Source: Zhengitettix transpicula
Lineage: Eukaryota > Arthropoda > Insecta > Orthoptera > Tetrigidae
Direction of reading: 5' to 3'
Length of the DNA stretch: 64,000 bases
Assembly (NCBI GenBank): GCA_037074705.1
Contig: CM073596.1
Span: 18,620,501-18,684,500, forward strand
Shown here one piece after another: positions 11,721 to 24,044 of the stretch; the first letter of the stretch is position 1, and every line of letters begins with the position of its first letter. Below the pieces are notes generated by a model. That model saw only the letters and a program-made list of their open reading frames with translations. It made no database searches and had not been told where the DNA came from. The position numbers and the translations under genes are program-made.

Positions 11721-14009
11721 AAAATTTGATCAGTTTTTAATATTATCCGATCATATTTTGATAAGTTTATGAATTGAAATGGTTAAAATACTATTGTTTT
11801 TTAATTATACGCATTTATTTCTATTTTATTATTATAAGGATTTTAATTAAATATGTTTCATAAACTATTAAAATCACAAGGAGTATATTAAAATAAATAA
11901 CGCTTTATACCTTATTAATTTGACAACAATATTTTGCCACCTTTATGGTCATATTACTTTAATACTGTTATTATTAGTTTGTCAGGCATTCCTCGTCATA
12001 ACCACATTTATTTTTTATTTTTCACTTTCCTCCCAGCGATCCTCAACCACGTCTATTTATTCAACTGCATTTCTGAATACAATTTTTTTACACTACTCCA
12101 TTTGATGTCTTGACAACGTAGTTATTTTTCCACACTACACGGTAATATCTCCGTGTCTCCGAGAAACTGATTATTATCACGTTTACTTACAGGATTCCAA
12201 GCAGCGTTTGACACTTTACTTGGCACCGCCAACTTTCCAGAAAGGTATAATGATAAATATATATATGGGAATCTCTTTGGTGTGGCTCGTGATATAAATA
12301 CCTCCTGTAGGTATCCTAGAAATAAGGCGAGTAAGGTTGAGGGCCGCGTAACCTGTTCCCCGACGCTTCACGGTCCGCTGAGTTCCTTCTCTGAGCCAGA
12401 AAAGCCGTTTATCTGGTCGGATTTATGTTTACATTAGTCCTTTACCTCGCGGTTGGCGCCACAGATTAAAGATTACCACTTGTCAATGGCTCCGGTGACA
12501 ACGTTCAAACTACGTTCCCTTGGAGGCAGGAATACAGGTGGAAAATCTCCTCGTCTACTTCCAGAGCCACTGGTAATTATGAGAGATACATGGAACAACT
12601 CGAGTACGTGAAACTTCTCGATGGTGTGTGAATACCCCATTAATAACCGCAGTTAATATTTGAAATTTCCGTAATATCAGACTTTAACGCGTACCAAAAC
12701 AAATATATTTTTATTCCAATAGCATTCAGAGTAGTTGAAATAAAAAACCGCAATATCCAATCTCAACATCTCATGCTAATAATCATCTAAACTACGTGGG
12801 ACAAAATAAGAATTATATGGAACAATTTTTTATGTATATACTATAATAATAAACTTAAAGATTCATTAAGTAGTTTCTCTCATTACTATTAATTAAGACA
12901 GCTTTCATGTATAATTTCTAGTATACAAGCAATAAACTGTAATTTTTATAGTAAAACATAAATCATTAAACATTTTGCTCTTCTGTGGCCATTACAATAT
13001 TAACAAGTCCAAGAAGAATGATAATGGTAAATATATCCGCAAAAATCTTTTAATAAATAATAAGCAAATCTACTTTTCTACTTATTAATATATATATATA
13101 TATTTATATATATATTATTTTGACGTATGATTTCAACAATCGGTTTCATTGAATGACCATTAAAATTTTTAAGAGTTCAAGAGAACTATTTAAAAAAAAA
13201 TTTTCAACCCAAAAACGTTTCTGTACATATTTGTACCCTCTTCAGGCTGTTTCTGAGTGGTTTTTTTCATTGTGTAGAAAACGCTTCTTCACTCCGGCTA
13301 CGAGTATACTTCTTAGGTTTCTACGGTAACGGAACATCAAACTCATTTATGGGTAATATTTGATTTAGTGTCTTCATAAAATAATATAAACTACATTCCA
13401 TTATTTATCGGTTTAACCTCAGTGGTATTTGTCATTATTTACAATTGAAATATTTATTACCGTTGAACAGAAGAACGATGGTCGTCACAATAAAATCTAG
13501 ATAATGTTATTTGGAAATGATTTTCGAGCATTCGACATACCTTTAGACGATTATGACAATGAGAGTTCGCAATTTCATATGAACATTACGAATTTTAACT
13601 GAATACAATGTGTGCTGAAACAGAGTATTGGATTTCTCCTTTATATATACAGTAAAGCCTCTATGTAACGCACTAATGCGAGGGAGATGGTGTCCGATGT
13701 AAACGAAAGTCCGTTATAAAAGTAATGTTTCTTACTAATGAATATTTTTTACTATCAAATAGAAACATATATATACAAATATTTGTTTTCGCATTAAACT
13801 TTATTAGTATTAGTAATAATTGCTCTAAACACGTCTTGGCGTTATTTGTGGTGGCCACGAGGGCTGTTTTAGATTCAAGTCCCGAGCGTAGCTCTTGCCT
13901 TTGTTTCCTTTTAAAAATTTAAATTATTTGCCTAATTGTAATGTCCAGGCCGAGGCCCAGGCGTGCCCTAAATTTAACCTAATACATTAATGCTAATTAA
14001 TCCTAACTA
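11721..14009. other. No gene seen
   Basis: AT-rich. A GC-richer patch at 12300-12550 has no continuous frame. A palindromic-element relic (CGTTTCTGTAC...CCTCTTCAGGCTG) lies at about 13215-13255. Confidence 0.45.
13084..13117. repeat. AT dinucleotide repeat
   Basis: Imperfect (TA)n run in AT-rich DNA. Confidence 0.8.
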
Positions 14010-14290
14010 CGTCTTCTTTAAACGGTCATCGATTATTTTTCTCCCCAGAATTTTCTCGGCCAATCAGAGTTGCGTATTAAAAAGCCACCCCGCCCCGCAC
14101 TGGCCGTGATTAGTCGAGAGGCCACCATTGAGAGGATTGGAATCCATCTTAATATTTTGACCAATCGTAATTGAGTATTTGTGATACGAATATTATTATT
14201 GCATCTTTTTTAATTTTGTTTTAACTGATCTTGGTTTTAATTGCACTATCCATCGCAGACAAGAATAGTAGTAATTCTTCGCTAATTATA
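14010..14290 (+). repeat. Single partial unit of the CCAAT-box repeat, + orientation
   Basis: Contains CGGCCAATCAGAGTTGCGTA, CCCCGCACTGGCCGTGA and GGAATCCATCTTAATATTTT, matching the blocks at 20570-20690 and 21240-21360. Ends near TATCCATCGCAG. Confidence 0.65.
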
Positions 14291-14455
14291 AAAAAAAGAG
14301 CTGTGTTTCTGTATCACGGAATTCTCGTTTTTGGCCAAAAAATAATTTTAAAATATTAAACGTTATTTCTAAATTCACATTGTTTTTACTTCTTATATGC
14401 ACCCTTTCTCGAAGTTATTTTTTAATTTCTTCATCGCTTATATGAGGAGGAGTTC

Positions 14456-15016
14456 TCTTTTAAATACAATGGGCCTGCGAGGGCTATTCTCTCGCAGGCA
14501 ATACCTGCGAGGGATGTTCTCTCGCAGGCAGAACCTTTTAGGAGAGATACGAAGGGGCTACCTTTGGGTATGCCTTTTCCTCTCCGTTTTTGAACTAAGG
14601 TTCCCACGAGCCGAGGTACCTCGGCCTGTTTGGAGAGGTGTATGTTCCGGGGTCACAGACCTTGGACATACGGTAAGAGATGTCCGCTATTCCCATTGGA
14701 ATAGTCGGCCAGCTGCCTCCTAAACTGGTCGAGGCACGGAGAAGGGAATTCTTCCGCTATCGGAAGGGCGTGGGACAAGTACCCAATGCCCGACCTACCC
14801 GATGCAGATTTTCCTAGGTTTTCCCTGCATTTCTTTAGGCGAATGCCGGGTAGGATCCTTAAACCATAGCCCGGGGGCCGTAGTAACCCTTGGCTACCTT
14901 CCTCCTCTCTTCCGCATCCCCCCTTTCAAATCCCTTCCTATGCTATTAAAGGGGAGTAGCCCAAAGTGGATTACCCTCATGTAGCCTGTTGCCCTAAAAA
15001 AAATCTTTTAAATACA
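14456..15016 (+). mobile_element. Short retroposon copy D, near full length, 13-bp target-site duplication
   Basis: Element 14469-15003 (about 535 bases) is flanked by TCTTTTAAATACA at 14456-14468 and 15004-15016. The 5' end has two hairpins with the same stem (CCTGCGAG / CTCGCAGG) at about 14474-14500 and 14506-14531. Part of the middle, including the CTGCG(A/T)CCCCAC block, is deleted in this copy. Confidence 0.87.
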
Positions 15017-16999
15017 GAAAACTTTTTTATTTATGAAATTCAACGATAAAATATAATTACAGGCCATAAAAATTTTTTCATCGAAGTTTATGGAACTTCT
15101 TTTACTTTAATTGCTACTTAAATCAAATGAAAATAATAGAAATATTTTGGTTCATATCCAGTCTACTTGATTACCATGGCGATAATGTGAAAATTTCCAT
15201 AGTGAATTTTTCTTAATTAAAGTTGCCTACAGATTTGCTTGCAGATTTTCACAGGTATCTCTCGTGTTTCTATCATCGAAACTTGTGAAGGAGAACAGCT
15301 TTTAAGCCGCCTGTGGACGATGTACACAAGCTCTTAGTCATCGGGATCTTTAACACGCCACGTAAACAGTTTTAATATTTTCTCACGAATAAGTCTCCGT
15401 GCCAATAATTATAATAAATATTTTAACAAAACAGGAAATAAACAAACTTAAATCTATAGTGTAAAAAAACATGGATTTATGAATTGTAAATGTGGTAGAA
15501 TTGCTCTCATTTTTGTGCCGTAAAATAGAGGCACACTACCGAAAATAAAAATTTCATGAAGTTTTATTATTCAAGTAGATTAGCAAGATTCCTGTCTGCT
15601 ATTGATCAATTTAGAAAACACTGCGAGCGTTTGACTCAATTTTATGTGCTTCATATGTTGAAAAAAACTAATTAGGGCTTCATTCCAGATGTAATTTGGA
15701 AAACCTGCCCCTCTGCCTAACAAAGACGTAAATATTCGCAAAAATTCAAAACTGATTTATAAGGTTCGTGTGCTTAATTGCGAGACCTTAAATCTCAATT
15801 AGTTTTTCTATCATAGACATTTATGATGGCGCACGAGTTTATTCAAATAAGTGTTTGGCCGCCCTTGTAGCCTAAGGTAAGTAGGCATGGGAAGAAATTA
15901 TTGTCGTTTACGTGAGTTATTGCCGGAGCTGTTAACTGGCTCTCTTTTGTGGACAATTACCGTTTCCCTTTCAGATAAAACCTCGGCGCCTCAGGAAAGC
16001 CGTAAACTTCGCAACAGGCTTCCGTCAGAACTCCTAATGTCTCACACTCACCACATTCTACCGTCATTAAATAATTACCTTCAACCGATGGAATATCTTA
16101 GCGGCGCATAACTGGTGCCTCGAGAAAGAACACGCATTCAAAGCTATTTATGACAAGCAGCGATTTAATTATCGGTTACAGTGCGATATCCCTTTTGCAT
16201 TGCTGAGTTACGAAGGTACGAATACATCTGCAGTGTTTTATTACACCTTTCATGGCGTCAACAATAGATGGAATAAAGGAATTTTCGCAATAATAATCCA
16301 ACATGGCACAATAAACCATTGTAGACGGAAGCGCTTACATTTAGGATAAGAAAGGAACTGATATAATGATGTCTCATGTGTTCATTGAAATCTTAAAAAT
16401 GAGATGGAGTAAAAATCCCATACGAGGTTATTAATTAACCTAATGGCCCTTGTCATACTCAGAAATTATTTCCCTTGCCGGCCGAAAAGAGTTAACAAGC
16501 AAAAACCCAAACTCGATCTATAAACCTCAGGGAGGGGGGAAATAATAATGAAGAGCGAGTACCTCGCCAGGTTTTTTTTTTTAGCACATGGCAAGCTTTT
16601 ATAGCGCAACAGATGACGCCAATTTATGAAGGCATTCTGTTATCATTATTTGCTTATGGCTCGACTTACGCAAGGGGAGATGCCTTGCATTAGCAGAGGT
16701 ACGCATCGAACGCTTTCACTACTGTTACTCTGCGTTACTGGCACAGTTATCATTTCAAGATCGTCATGTAAAAGGTTATCAATTTTTGTATGTGCGTGGG
16801 TGGTCACTAATTATCTACACTTTAACTATAGCACGTATGTTATCGTGTATATGCATACTTTTATTTGCAAACAATTGATATTGACATTTTTAAAATTTTT
16901 TAATATATATTTTTCATTCATTTTAGATTTCTACATCTAAATATACTGTGGTAATTAAGAGGAAATAATTAATTAATTAACAAAAATTTAGGCTCGCAT
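15017..16999. other. No gene seen
   Basis: Mixed composition. ORFs at 15887 and 16626 (74 and 104 codons) lack motifs and look accidental. Confidence 0.45.
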
Positions 17000-17865
17000 T
17001 GTTAGCGGCATGAAACACAAGTCGTACACAAGAATGTGGCAATAATGCAATGTTTGTGGGTATTGTAGAGGTTGGTTCGCTAGACGCGCAGTGAAGAGTC
17101 TGTGGGGAGGCGAGCTCCAGTAAAGTCGTCTTGGAAATATAGCAGTGGACAGACGAAAAATATAAAATCCAGAAAATGCCTGGATACATGTAACAACAGT
17201 TAAAGCCGTTAGAACGTTTTTACAAGTTTCAGTCTGTGAGATAACTACGTAATATTCAACGCTAAATATTTAGAGTGGTGAGTCTAAATCATTATACTCT
17301 CGATTCAGACCATTCCTTCAGTTTTGGAAGCCAAGGTAACTGCATCCAGCAGTTAACAATCTTCGAAACGAGCTAATAGGATTTCGTAAACGAACAGTGA
17401 ACCAACTTTTGCAAAACTAAAAGTGTTGATTAGAGTCGGTGGATAAAATGGCCTGTCTATAAAGTGCAATAAGTGTGTGTGTACGAACGAGACAACTTCC
17501 TTGAGTACCAGAGACAGTAAGGTAAAATTCCACAGAATTCTATTTGTTAACAATAAAGATATTGCCGTCAGATTGAGAATTTAAAGTTCATATTTTATGT
17601 TTTTGCATTGTATTAATCTACTGATGAATTAAGTCCATGATATCTTGATAAAAATTTAATTGTTAACAAGTAATTCTTTATTGAGGCCCGGTAAACGCCC
17701 CTGAGGTGTAGTCATTTTATTGTAAAAGATTAATTGATAATGTAAATTAAAATTTATTTGCCTAAATAACTTGTGTAAATTTAATTGTTTGTGCGTTAAT
17801 AAATTAATTTGTTTGTATTGATTCTTACAAAAACATCGTATCGTTTTAATATTTAAATTACTACA
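17000..17865 (+). mobile_element. Degraded solo-LTR-like segment (TG...CA)
   Basis: Starts TGTTAGCGGC, contains AATAAAG at about 17552 and the block TTGAGGCCCGGTAAACGCCC at about 17682, and ends ATTACTACA. The segments at 23098-24044 and (reversed) 33870-34741 share the start or end words, the GGCCCG block at a similar distance from the end, and a length of 870-950 bases. No target-site duplication was found here. Confidence 0.4.
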
Positions 17866-18108
17866 AATTGACGCATTAACGTGAGGCATTGTCTTTAATA
17901 TGTGAAGAATGCAGTTTTTTTAATTTAAGGTCGCGTTAACAACATGGTCATTGGGGACCCATAAATAAATTACAAATATTGTTATTTCCATAAGTATGGT
18001 GCGATTCACATTGATTCCAATACTATACATACAATTGAACAGTTTGAAAGAATAATTATACATTTCAAATGTGGGTTTCTTACATTTACATTTTACAATT
18101 CGCATTTG

Positions 18109-19400
18109 TTACTCCTTCATCATAATCATTGTAGAATTCATTATATTAACTTGTTTTGGAGCTGCGACTGTTGCAGATTCCACTGTACTGTGGTCGTAGT
18201 CTGTTTTTATTAGGAGGAGGCGCCTGCTTCTGAATATGACTAAATTTATGAGCCTTTTTATTCTACTTTTTACCGTTTTATCATTTAATTGTGGGTACAA
18301 AGATTCCAATATATTTATGAATGATGTAGAGGATATTTTGTAATCTCTAATAATGGTCCTTGGGTTCTTTGAGTCCATAGCATTTAGTATGAGTCTCTAA
18401 CTGTTCCAAATGGATAGGTGGAGCACTGTTTTCTTCTTCATATAATATTTTTACAGGACCTAATTATTGACTAAGCGCCTTTTATTTATGATCCTGAATG
18501 CTTGGTTTGGTTTTCTTGGGTGGATCTGTTCTTGTCTCCTGTTCAGGATTACTGACGTCTTTCTTATCAGCTTGGCTTGTCGAGCTCGTAGATGCAGTTA
18601 TTTTTTTGTTTGGTAGTTGAGAATTATTCACGTCCGTTTTTTGAGGGTTAGTTATTTGAATTGCGGGTGCCGGGTTCTTACACTGAATTTGGTCATAATT
18701 GTCATTTTCTGTCAGATTATTCTACAGTACTGCATCTCTATTAGGACAATTTATCGCGATATGGCCGGGACTTTTACAATTATAGCAGTTATCGTTCTCC
18801 GCTGCTAGATACACGCTGCAGCTAGTGTCTTCATATTGCACCATTATCGAATCCTGAAGGGAGTTTAGCTTATCCGGGTAAACGAAGAATTGTATTCTAA
18901 AACTTTTAAGGTGAGAAAATCTTCGGTCACCAATAATTATTCTAATATCCGATATTTTAGCATGTGCAATTATATTTAGCTTTTCTAGTTCTAGCACAAT
19001 AATCTCGTTTGGGATAACTGGGCATACATTTGACAAGATTACACGGCAGTAGTTTTGCATTAAAGGTCTTATATTGACCATCTCAACCTTTATTGTTATT
19101 GATTTATGAACTTTTATTAGGCTTTCGACATCCTCCGCAGATATTAGAAATGCGCATATTTTCACATTGGCTATTTTAGAGATTTACTTAATTCTGATGG
19201 GGTCAATAACATTAGCTAAACCTATTAGGTACTCATCTGTATTTAAACTTGCAACAACGTCCAGAATTACGGCATGCATTTTATCCGATTTATGCTCCGT
19301 GGCCATCACCTTAGAATACAATATAGCCTCCATATTCTGTGTGGACGTCATCTTCAGGTATTCCTCTTCTTTACACTTAAGAATGCAGTTAACCAATAAA
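18109..19400 (-). pseudogene. Decayed ORF1/gag-like gene of a non-LTR retrotransposon (CCHC zinc knuckle)
   Basis: Broken open frames on the - strand line up as one degraded gag-like protein. The segment at 19184-19396 (VNCILKCKEEEYLKM...) is followed by 18722-19165, which has the pattern CRVILSNVCPVIPNEII, then YEDTSCSVYLAAEND, then the zinc knuckle CYNCKSPGHIAINC (C-x2-C-x4-H-x4-C). A Ser/Thr- and Lys-rich linker is readable at about 18480-18600, and more remnants lie at 18109-18378. This order (RNA-binding core, YEDT strand, knuckle, polar tail) is typical of ORF1 proteins of Jockey-like non-LTR elements in insects. Stops and frameshifts separate the parts. No reverse-transcriptase ORF2 follows. 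Confidence 0.6.
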
Positions 19401-20439
19401 TATTCCCCATATACTATTTTACTGCAGCAGATATAACGGCATCAGAAGAGCTACAATTGCAGAACACCACATCTCAGGCCTCTGTACTTCAACGACAGCT
19501 GCCATGGATCTCATAAAAATTATCGAAGAAGCAAATATAGAAACCAAATCGCTAATATTAAGAATATCGATGTATATAAATAGTAACACTATGTAATCTA
19601 TTGTAATAACATCCGGGTCGCCAATGACCACGATGTCGACGCGACTATAATAAATTTCAATAAATAATAATAATATATTCATAGGGATCAACCTATAGAA
19701 TTTCGGATTTGCCCGGTCGCAGTAATTTGAAACAGGGAGATGATTGGGTTGTTACGTGAAAGCCCCTTCCCTGACATGACACGATTAACAGTACAAAACC
19801 CTTAACTGGTCGTGTTAACGAAGTTTCCAAGGGGGAAGTTGTAGGAGGTCTACTCGGCTGATAAGATGGGCTAATGAAGCGAGTTGGCACACTTCTGATG
19901 GTCACTGAAGAGAGATGTACCTCCCGGTCTGCGTACACAGTGCGGTTTATCTGAGGCCCCTTATCTGAAGGCTCGCAGGCGCGCACAGAGGACAAGGGCC
20001 GTCTTCATTCGCTGCTAATTGGTGGCGTCGAATATCGAGGGCTCTTGAGCTGAGATAACTGTTCCCGGAAATACGTCGTCGCATCTCAGTAGCGAAACTG
20101 ACTCCGATTCATCATTCACAGAGCGGTGGACCAGTTGAGCTTGCTTTGACCAGTTTTCCTTTAGCGCAACATTCCCGCTTAGGAACACGTCACACTTTAA
20201 AATCAAATTAGCCGAAGAAGCGGACTGTATATTTGCTTTAAAATGACGTCACAGATTCAAAGTCTTCTTAAGTCCATAGAAAATGAAAGCAGCCTACAAA
20301 AATTCAATTTTAAGCTCAATATTTTATCATCAGAATGTTTTTAACGTATAAGAACACACAAAATAATTATCAGACTGTGAAGGCCAGTTTAGCTCAATTA
20401 CACTATGAATATTATTTGCTTGTAATCAACGCAGGGAAA
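19401..20439. other. Upstream part of the gag-like pseudogene region; no intact gene
   Basis: Open frames on the - strand (90 and 100 codons at 19419-19691 and 19693-19995) precede the gag-like remnants. They may be 5' retroelement sequence, but no motif supports this. Confidence 0.35.
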
Positions 20440-21780
20440 AACATTGGCGTCAGCGACATGTAGATTAATTTATTTTCCACTTATCAGAGTTACGTACTAC
20501 AAAAATTCTACCACTCGTAGGCTAATTATACTTAAAAATAATCAATGACAGTTTAAAGTGCTATTTCTGTCTCCAGAATTTTTTGACCAATGAGAGGCAT
20601 GTAATAAAAGCCACAACACCCCGCACTGACCGGGAATACGCCATTATGAGGATTTGAATCCATTTTAATATTTCCACCAATTGAAAGTGAGTATTTGTAA
20701 GTCGGCAATGACAAGACATTATACTATTATAACGTATAGCATCTTCCTCAATATTGTTTGAAATTATCTTGTTTTGAAAATAATCCACTCTGTCTGACGT
20801 TGCGTAGTAAAGCTTCACTGAACGGAAATTTAATAATTTTTATCAGAATCATTTTTTTTACCCCGCCCCTCTCTAGCTGTGATTACAAAGTAACAATACA
20901 TAACACGATAATTATTTATTATATCCTTATTTATTTTGTTTTAACTAATATTCGGTTGATTTTAATAACCCTTCCCCAGTCTTATGATACGTAGTAACAC
21001 GTTTAAAACTGTTATTTACTAATTAGACAACCATCATTTTCTTTGACCAATCACAATCTGATGTCGAATACTACTCCCCTCACGTGTTGTGATCTCGTAT
21101 TAAGACGGGCATTAGACGTATGTGAATAATTTATTTTCCACTAATCAGAGTTGTGTATTATGAAAATTCAACCTCTCGTAGGCCAATTCTACGTAGACAC
21201 TTTAAACAGTCATTGATTATTTTTGTCTCCAGATTTTTTTTGACCAATAAGAGTCGTGTATTAAAATCCAACCCACCCCGCACTGGCCGGGAATAGGCGA
21301 GAGTCCACCATTTTGAGGATTTGAATCCATCTTAATATTTCGACCAATCGGAATTGAGTATTTGTGAATGGGCAATGGTAAGACATTATACTTTTATATA
21401 ATATTGTTTGAACTGATCTTGGTTTCATAATAATCCACTCTATCCATCGCAGGCTGACGACGCGTAGTAAAGCTTCACTTAACAGTTATTTAATAATTTT
21501 TTCAGCATCATTTTTTGACCAATGAGAGTTTGTCATGTCAAAGTTACGCCTACCCTCTCTAGTTGTGATTACGTAGTAACTGTATTTTAGACTTTGATTA
21601 ACTAACTTATCTTTCTTTATTTTGACTTAAATGATATTGAAAAGCATCAAACCCTCACAGTCTTAGGATATTTAGTATGACGTTATTAAACTGTTATTTA
21701 TTAATTTGATAAGCATCCGTTTTTTTGATACCATAGCGGGATCTCAGATAATCCTACTTTTGCCCGATTGTTGTTCTATA
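20440..21780 (+). repeat. Two-unit tandem block (period about 661) of the CCAAT-box repeat, + orientation
   Basis: ATTTATTTTCCACT, TTTTTGACCAAT, CCCCGCACTGxCCGGGAATA, GAGGATTTGAATCCAT and GTAGTAAAGCTTCACT each occur twice, about 661 bases apart. The orientation is opposite to the block at 10690-11720. No ORF spans it. Confidence 0.68.
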
Positions 21781-23097
21781 GCCTCGCTGATGGATCAGTC
21801 GGTTGAATGTCGCCTAGGAATAAAAATTTACTCAGTTCCATAATTCAAGTTTTAAGCTATGTCTGTCACTGACTCAAAATTAATTTGTTTTGTTCATGTT
21901 TATTTAAATATCAGTCGTTACAACATATTCGTCATATATCTTCATATGATTTTCCTCCCTTGAAGCCCAATAAAAATTCCTCTGAATTCTTTCAGTACAC
22001 TTTCGTTTCCTAAGCACAGGAAGATTTTTTTCCCCGTATTTGCTTACGATTTCATTCTGTCTCCATGTCACACATCTCTTTGTGGATTTTCCTGTCACCA
22101 ATGTAATCGTCCGAGAAACTGTTTTGCTGCATGTGTTCGACTTCACGAACCTTTTTCTTCGATTACATTACAAAATATATTAGGTTTTCAGACTTAATAA
22201 AAACTTTTCTGTTCATCGAATAATACTTTTTATGGTAATTTATAATGTTAATTTTTCAGTGGTTAAAATTACTTCTGCGGTAGTTTATTTTTTCGTAAGG
22301 CAGTTAATATGACTTAAAAATAATTAGATCCCAAGATGCATCGCGAAATCTGTCGTTCTTTGACTTTTCACTTCCGGTTGACATCAGAATTTTTCATCGG
22401 AATGACTGTTATCTCAGACTATAAATTAGTTTACAGTTGATCCAGATGATGAAACAGACCAGCTCAGTTTTTAAACGTGTATGCACTTCATCGGACACGT
22501 CCGTGAGAAAGCAGACTTGTAAGAATGAAGTGACACAATGGAATGCCGGTTGCCTTTTAACAACTTGCTCTGGCTCTTTAAGGCAAATTCCTGTCTTCAC
22601 TGCAGGTGGTGTCTGCTATTTTTAGTTATGGAAGGAAACTCAACACATATCCGCCTGTTAAGTAAAGCTACGTAGAAGATGCTGTCTTTATAAGGTCACA
22701 TCACTTTCCCTTGCGGGACTTAATAGAGTAGTCCATGATAAAACTCCCTTCGAAACTTAAAACAGCAGGCCAGACCGAATGCATGGAAACGTTCTTCGTG
22801 TTGATGATTCGCATATTAATGAAATATTAGCAAGAGTCTCGCAAAAAAAACATACTGACGAGACCATAATATTGAAGAAATTTCATAGAATAGTTTTTTT
22901 ATGATTTGAATGAATTTTTTCTGAAATCAAACCCTTTCCATTTTCCTTATTAATTACTCCCGGAAATAGAAACATAGACATTTTACAAACAGAAGTGTCG
23001 TTAATTCACTGCGATTTGAAGTGATCTAATACTGTCATTCATTAGGAAATATATTGTAATACTAATTAGAGGCCAGTAATGATTTTAATAATTGGAT
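21781..23097. other. No gene seen
   Basis: Several 60-80-codon frames without motifs on both strands. Confidence 0.45.
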
Positions 23098-24044
23098 TGT
23101 TAGCGGTACCAATTCTTCAAAGACGATAATGGGTCGGCGGGCTTTGTCGTGGGCTACGAGCGTTTTCTGGAACGGCAGTCTGTCTGATATTGTAGTCGGG
23201 AGAGGAAGGCAAAATTTGAGAGTAACGAACAGCGTGGCCCGAGTATAAATCCAACCGAGAAATTTACAAGTTTTGAATACAAGTATAAAGTTTGGACAGC
23301 GAGAGACTTTGTAAAAAAACTGCAGAGTAATCAAATATTTAGCGCCACATTAAGATTCCTACGCGTACTGAGATCATCATTTTCCACATAAAGACAATGT
23401 GTATCAATATGTCTGACTAATGATCCGGAGAGGCAGCAGATCCAGTTCCCTGAGGAAAATTAAATAACTACGGCCATGTGTTTGACAATCAAGTGTAGAG
23501 TCAGTATTCATGGCCTTTTTAGTGTAAATTATGTTTCCGAGCCCAGGAATCTAAGTCTGGTACCAGTCGAACATTTTTGTAAGAAGAAACCAAGTTAATT
23601 AAGTTTGTAAAAGATAGTTAAAGGTATTCGTCAGATTTCGTTCGTCTCTTTTTGGTTTTGTTTGTTAATTTCTTAATTTATAAATACTATGATTGTAACG
23701 TAAATACAAAAGTTGTTCTTTACTTATCAAGCCCAGGTAAACGACCTTGAAAGAAGAGTTATCAAATTTCTAAACATTGAAGCTTTAAATGTATTTAACC
23801 TCAGAGAAAATATTATAAATTTCTATTAAATAATAAATGGTATCGTAAAGTTTAAAGTAGTAATTATTTCTCGATCCTTCCTGTTAAAATAAAATAAATT
23901 ATTTAAGAACGAACTATCAATTTAATAAAACTTCAAATTAATTGTTTAAATAATAATTAAATTTTGTTTAATTAATATCCGTTTAAAGCATTACATTTTT
24001 GGCTTCCACGATGTGGAGCAATCAAATTGCTAATTAATACTACA
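23098..24044 (+). mobile_element. Degraded solo-LTR-like segment, related to 17000-17865
   Basis: Starts TGTTAGCGGT, has CAAGCCCAGGTAAACGACC at about 23729 in the position of the GGCCCG block, and ends AATACTACA. TATA-like GAGTATAAATCC lies at about 23240. Edges are inferred by comparison only. Confidence 0.38.

Noticed and set aside
14397..14723. 108-codon ORF at the start of retroposon D
   Set aside because: It begins in flanking DNA and runs through the twin hairpins; the repeated LRG(L/M)FSRRQ comes from the hairpin duplication.
22437..22625. Overlapping 62-63-codon frames on both strands
   Set aside because: Too short, no motif, and no splice context.
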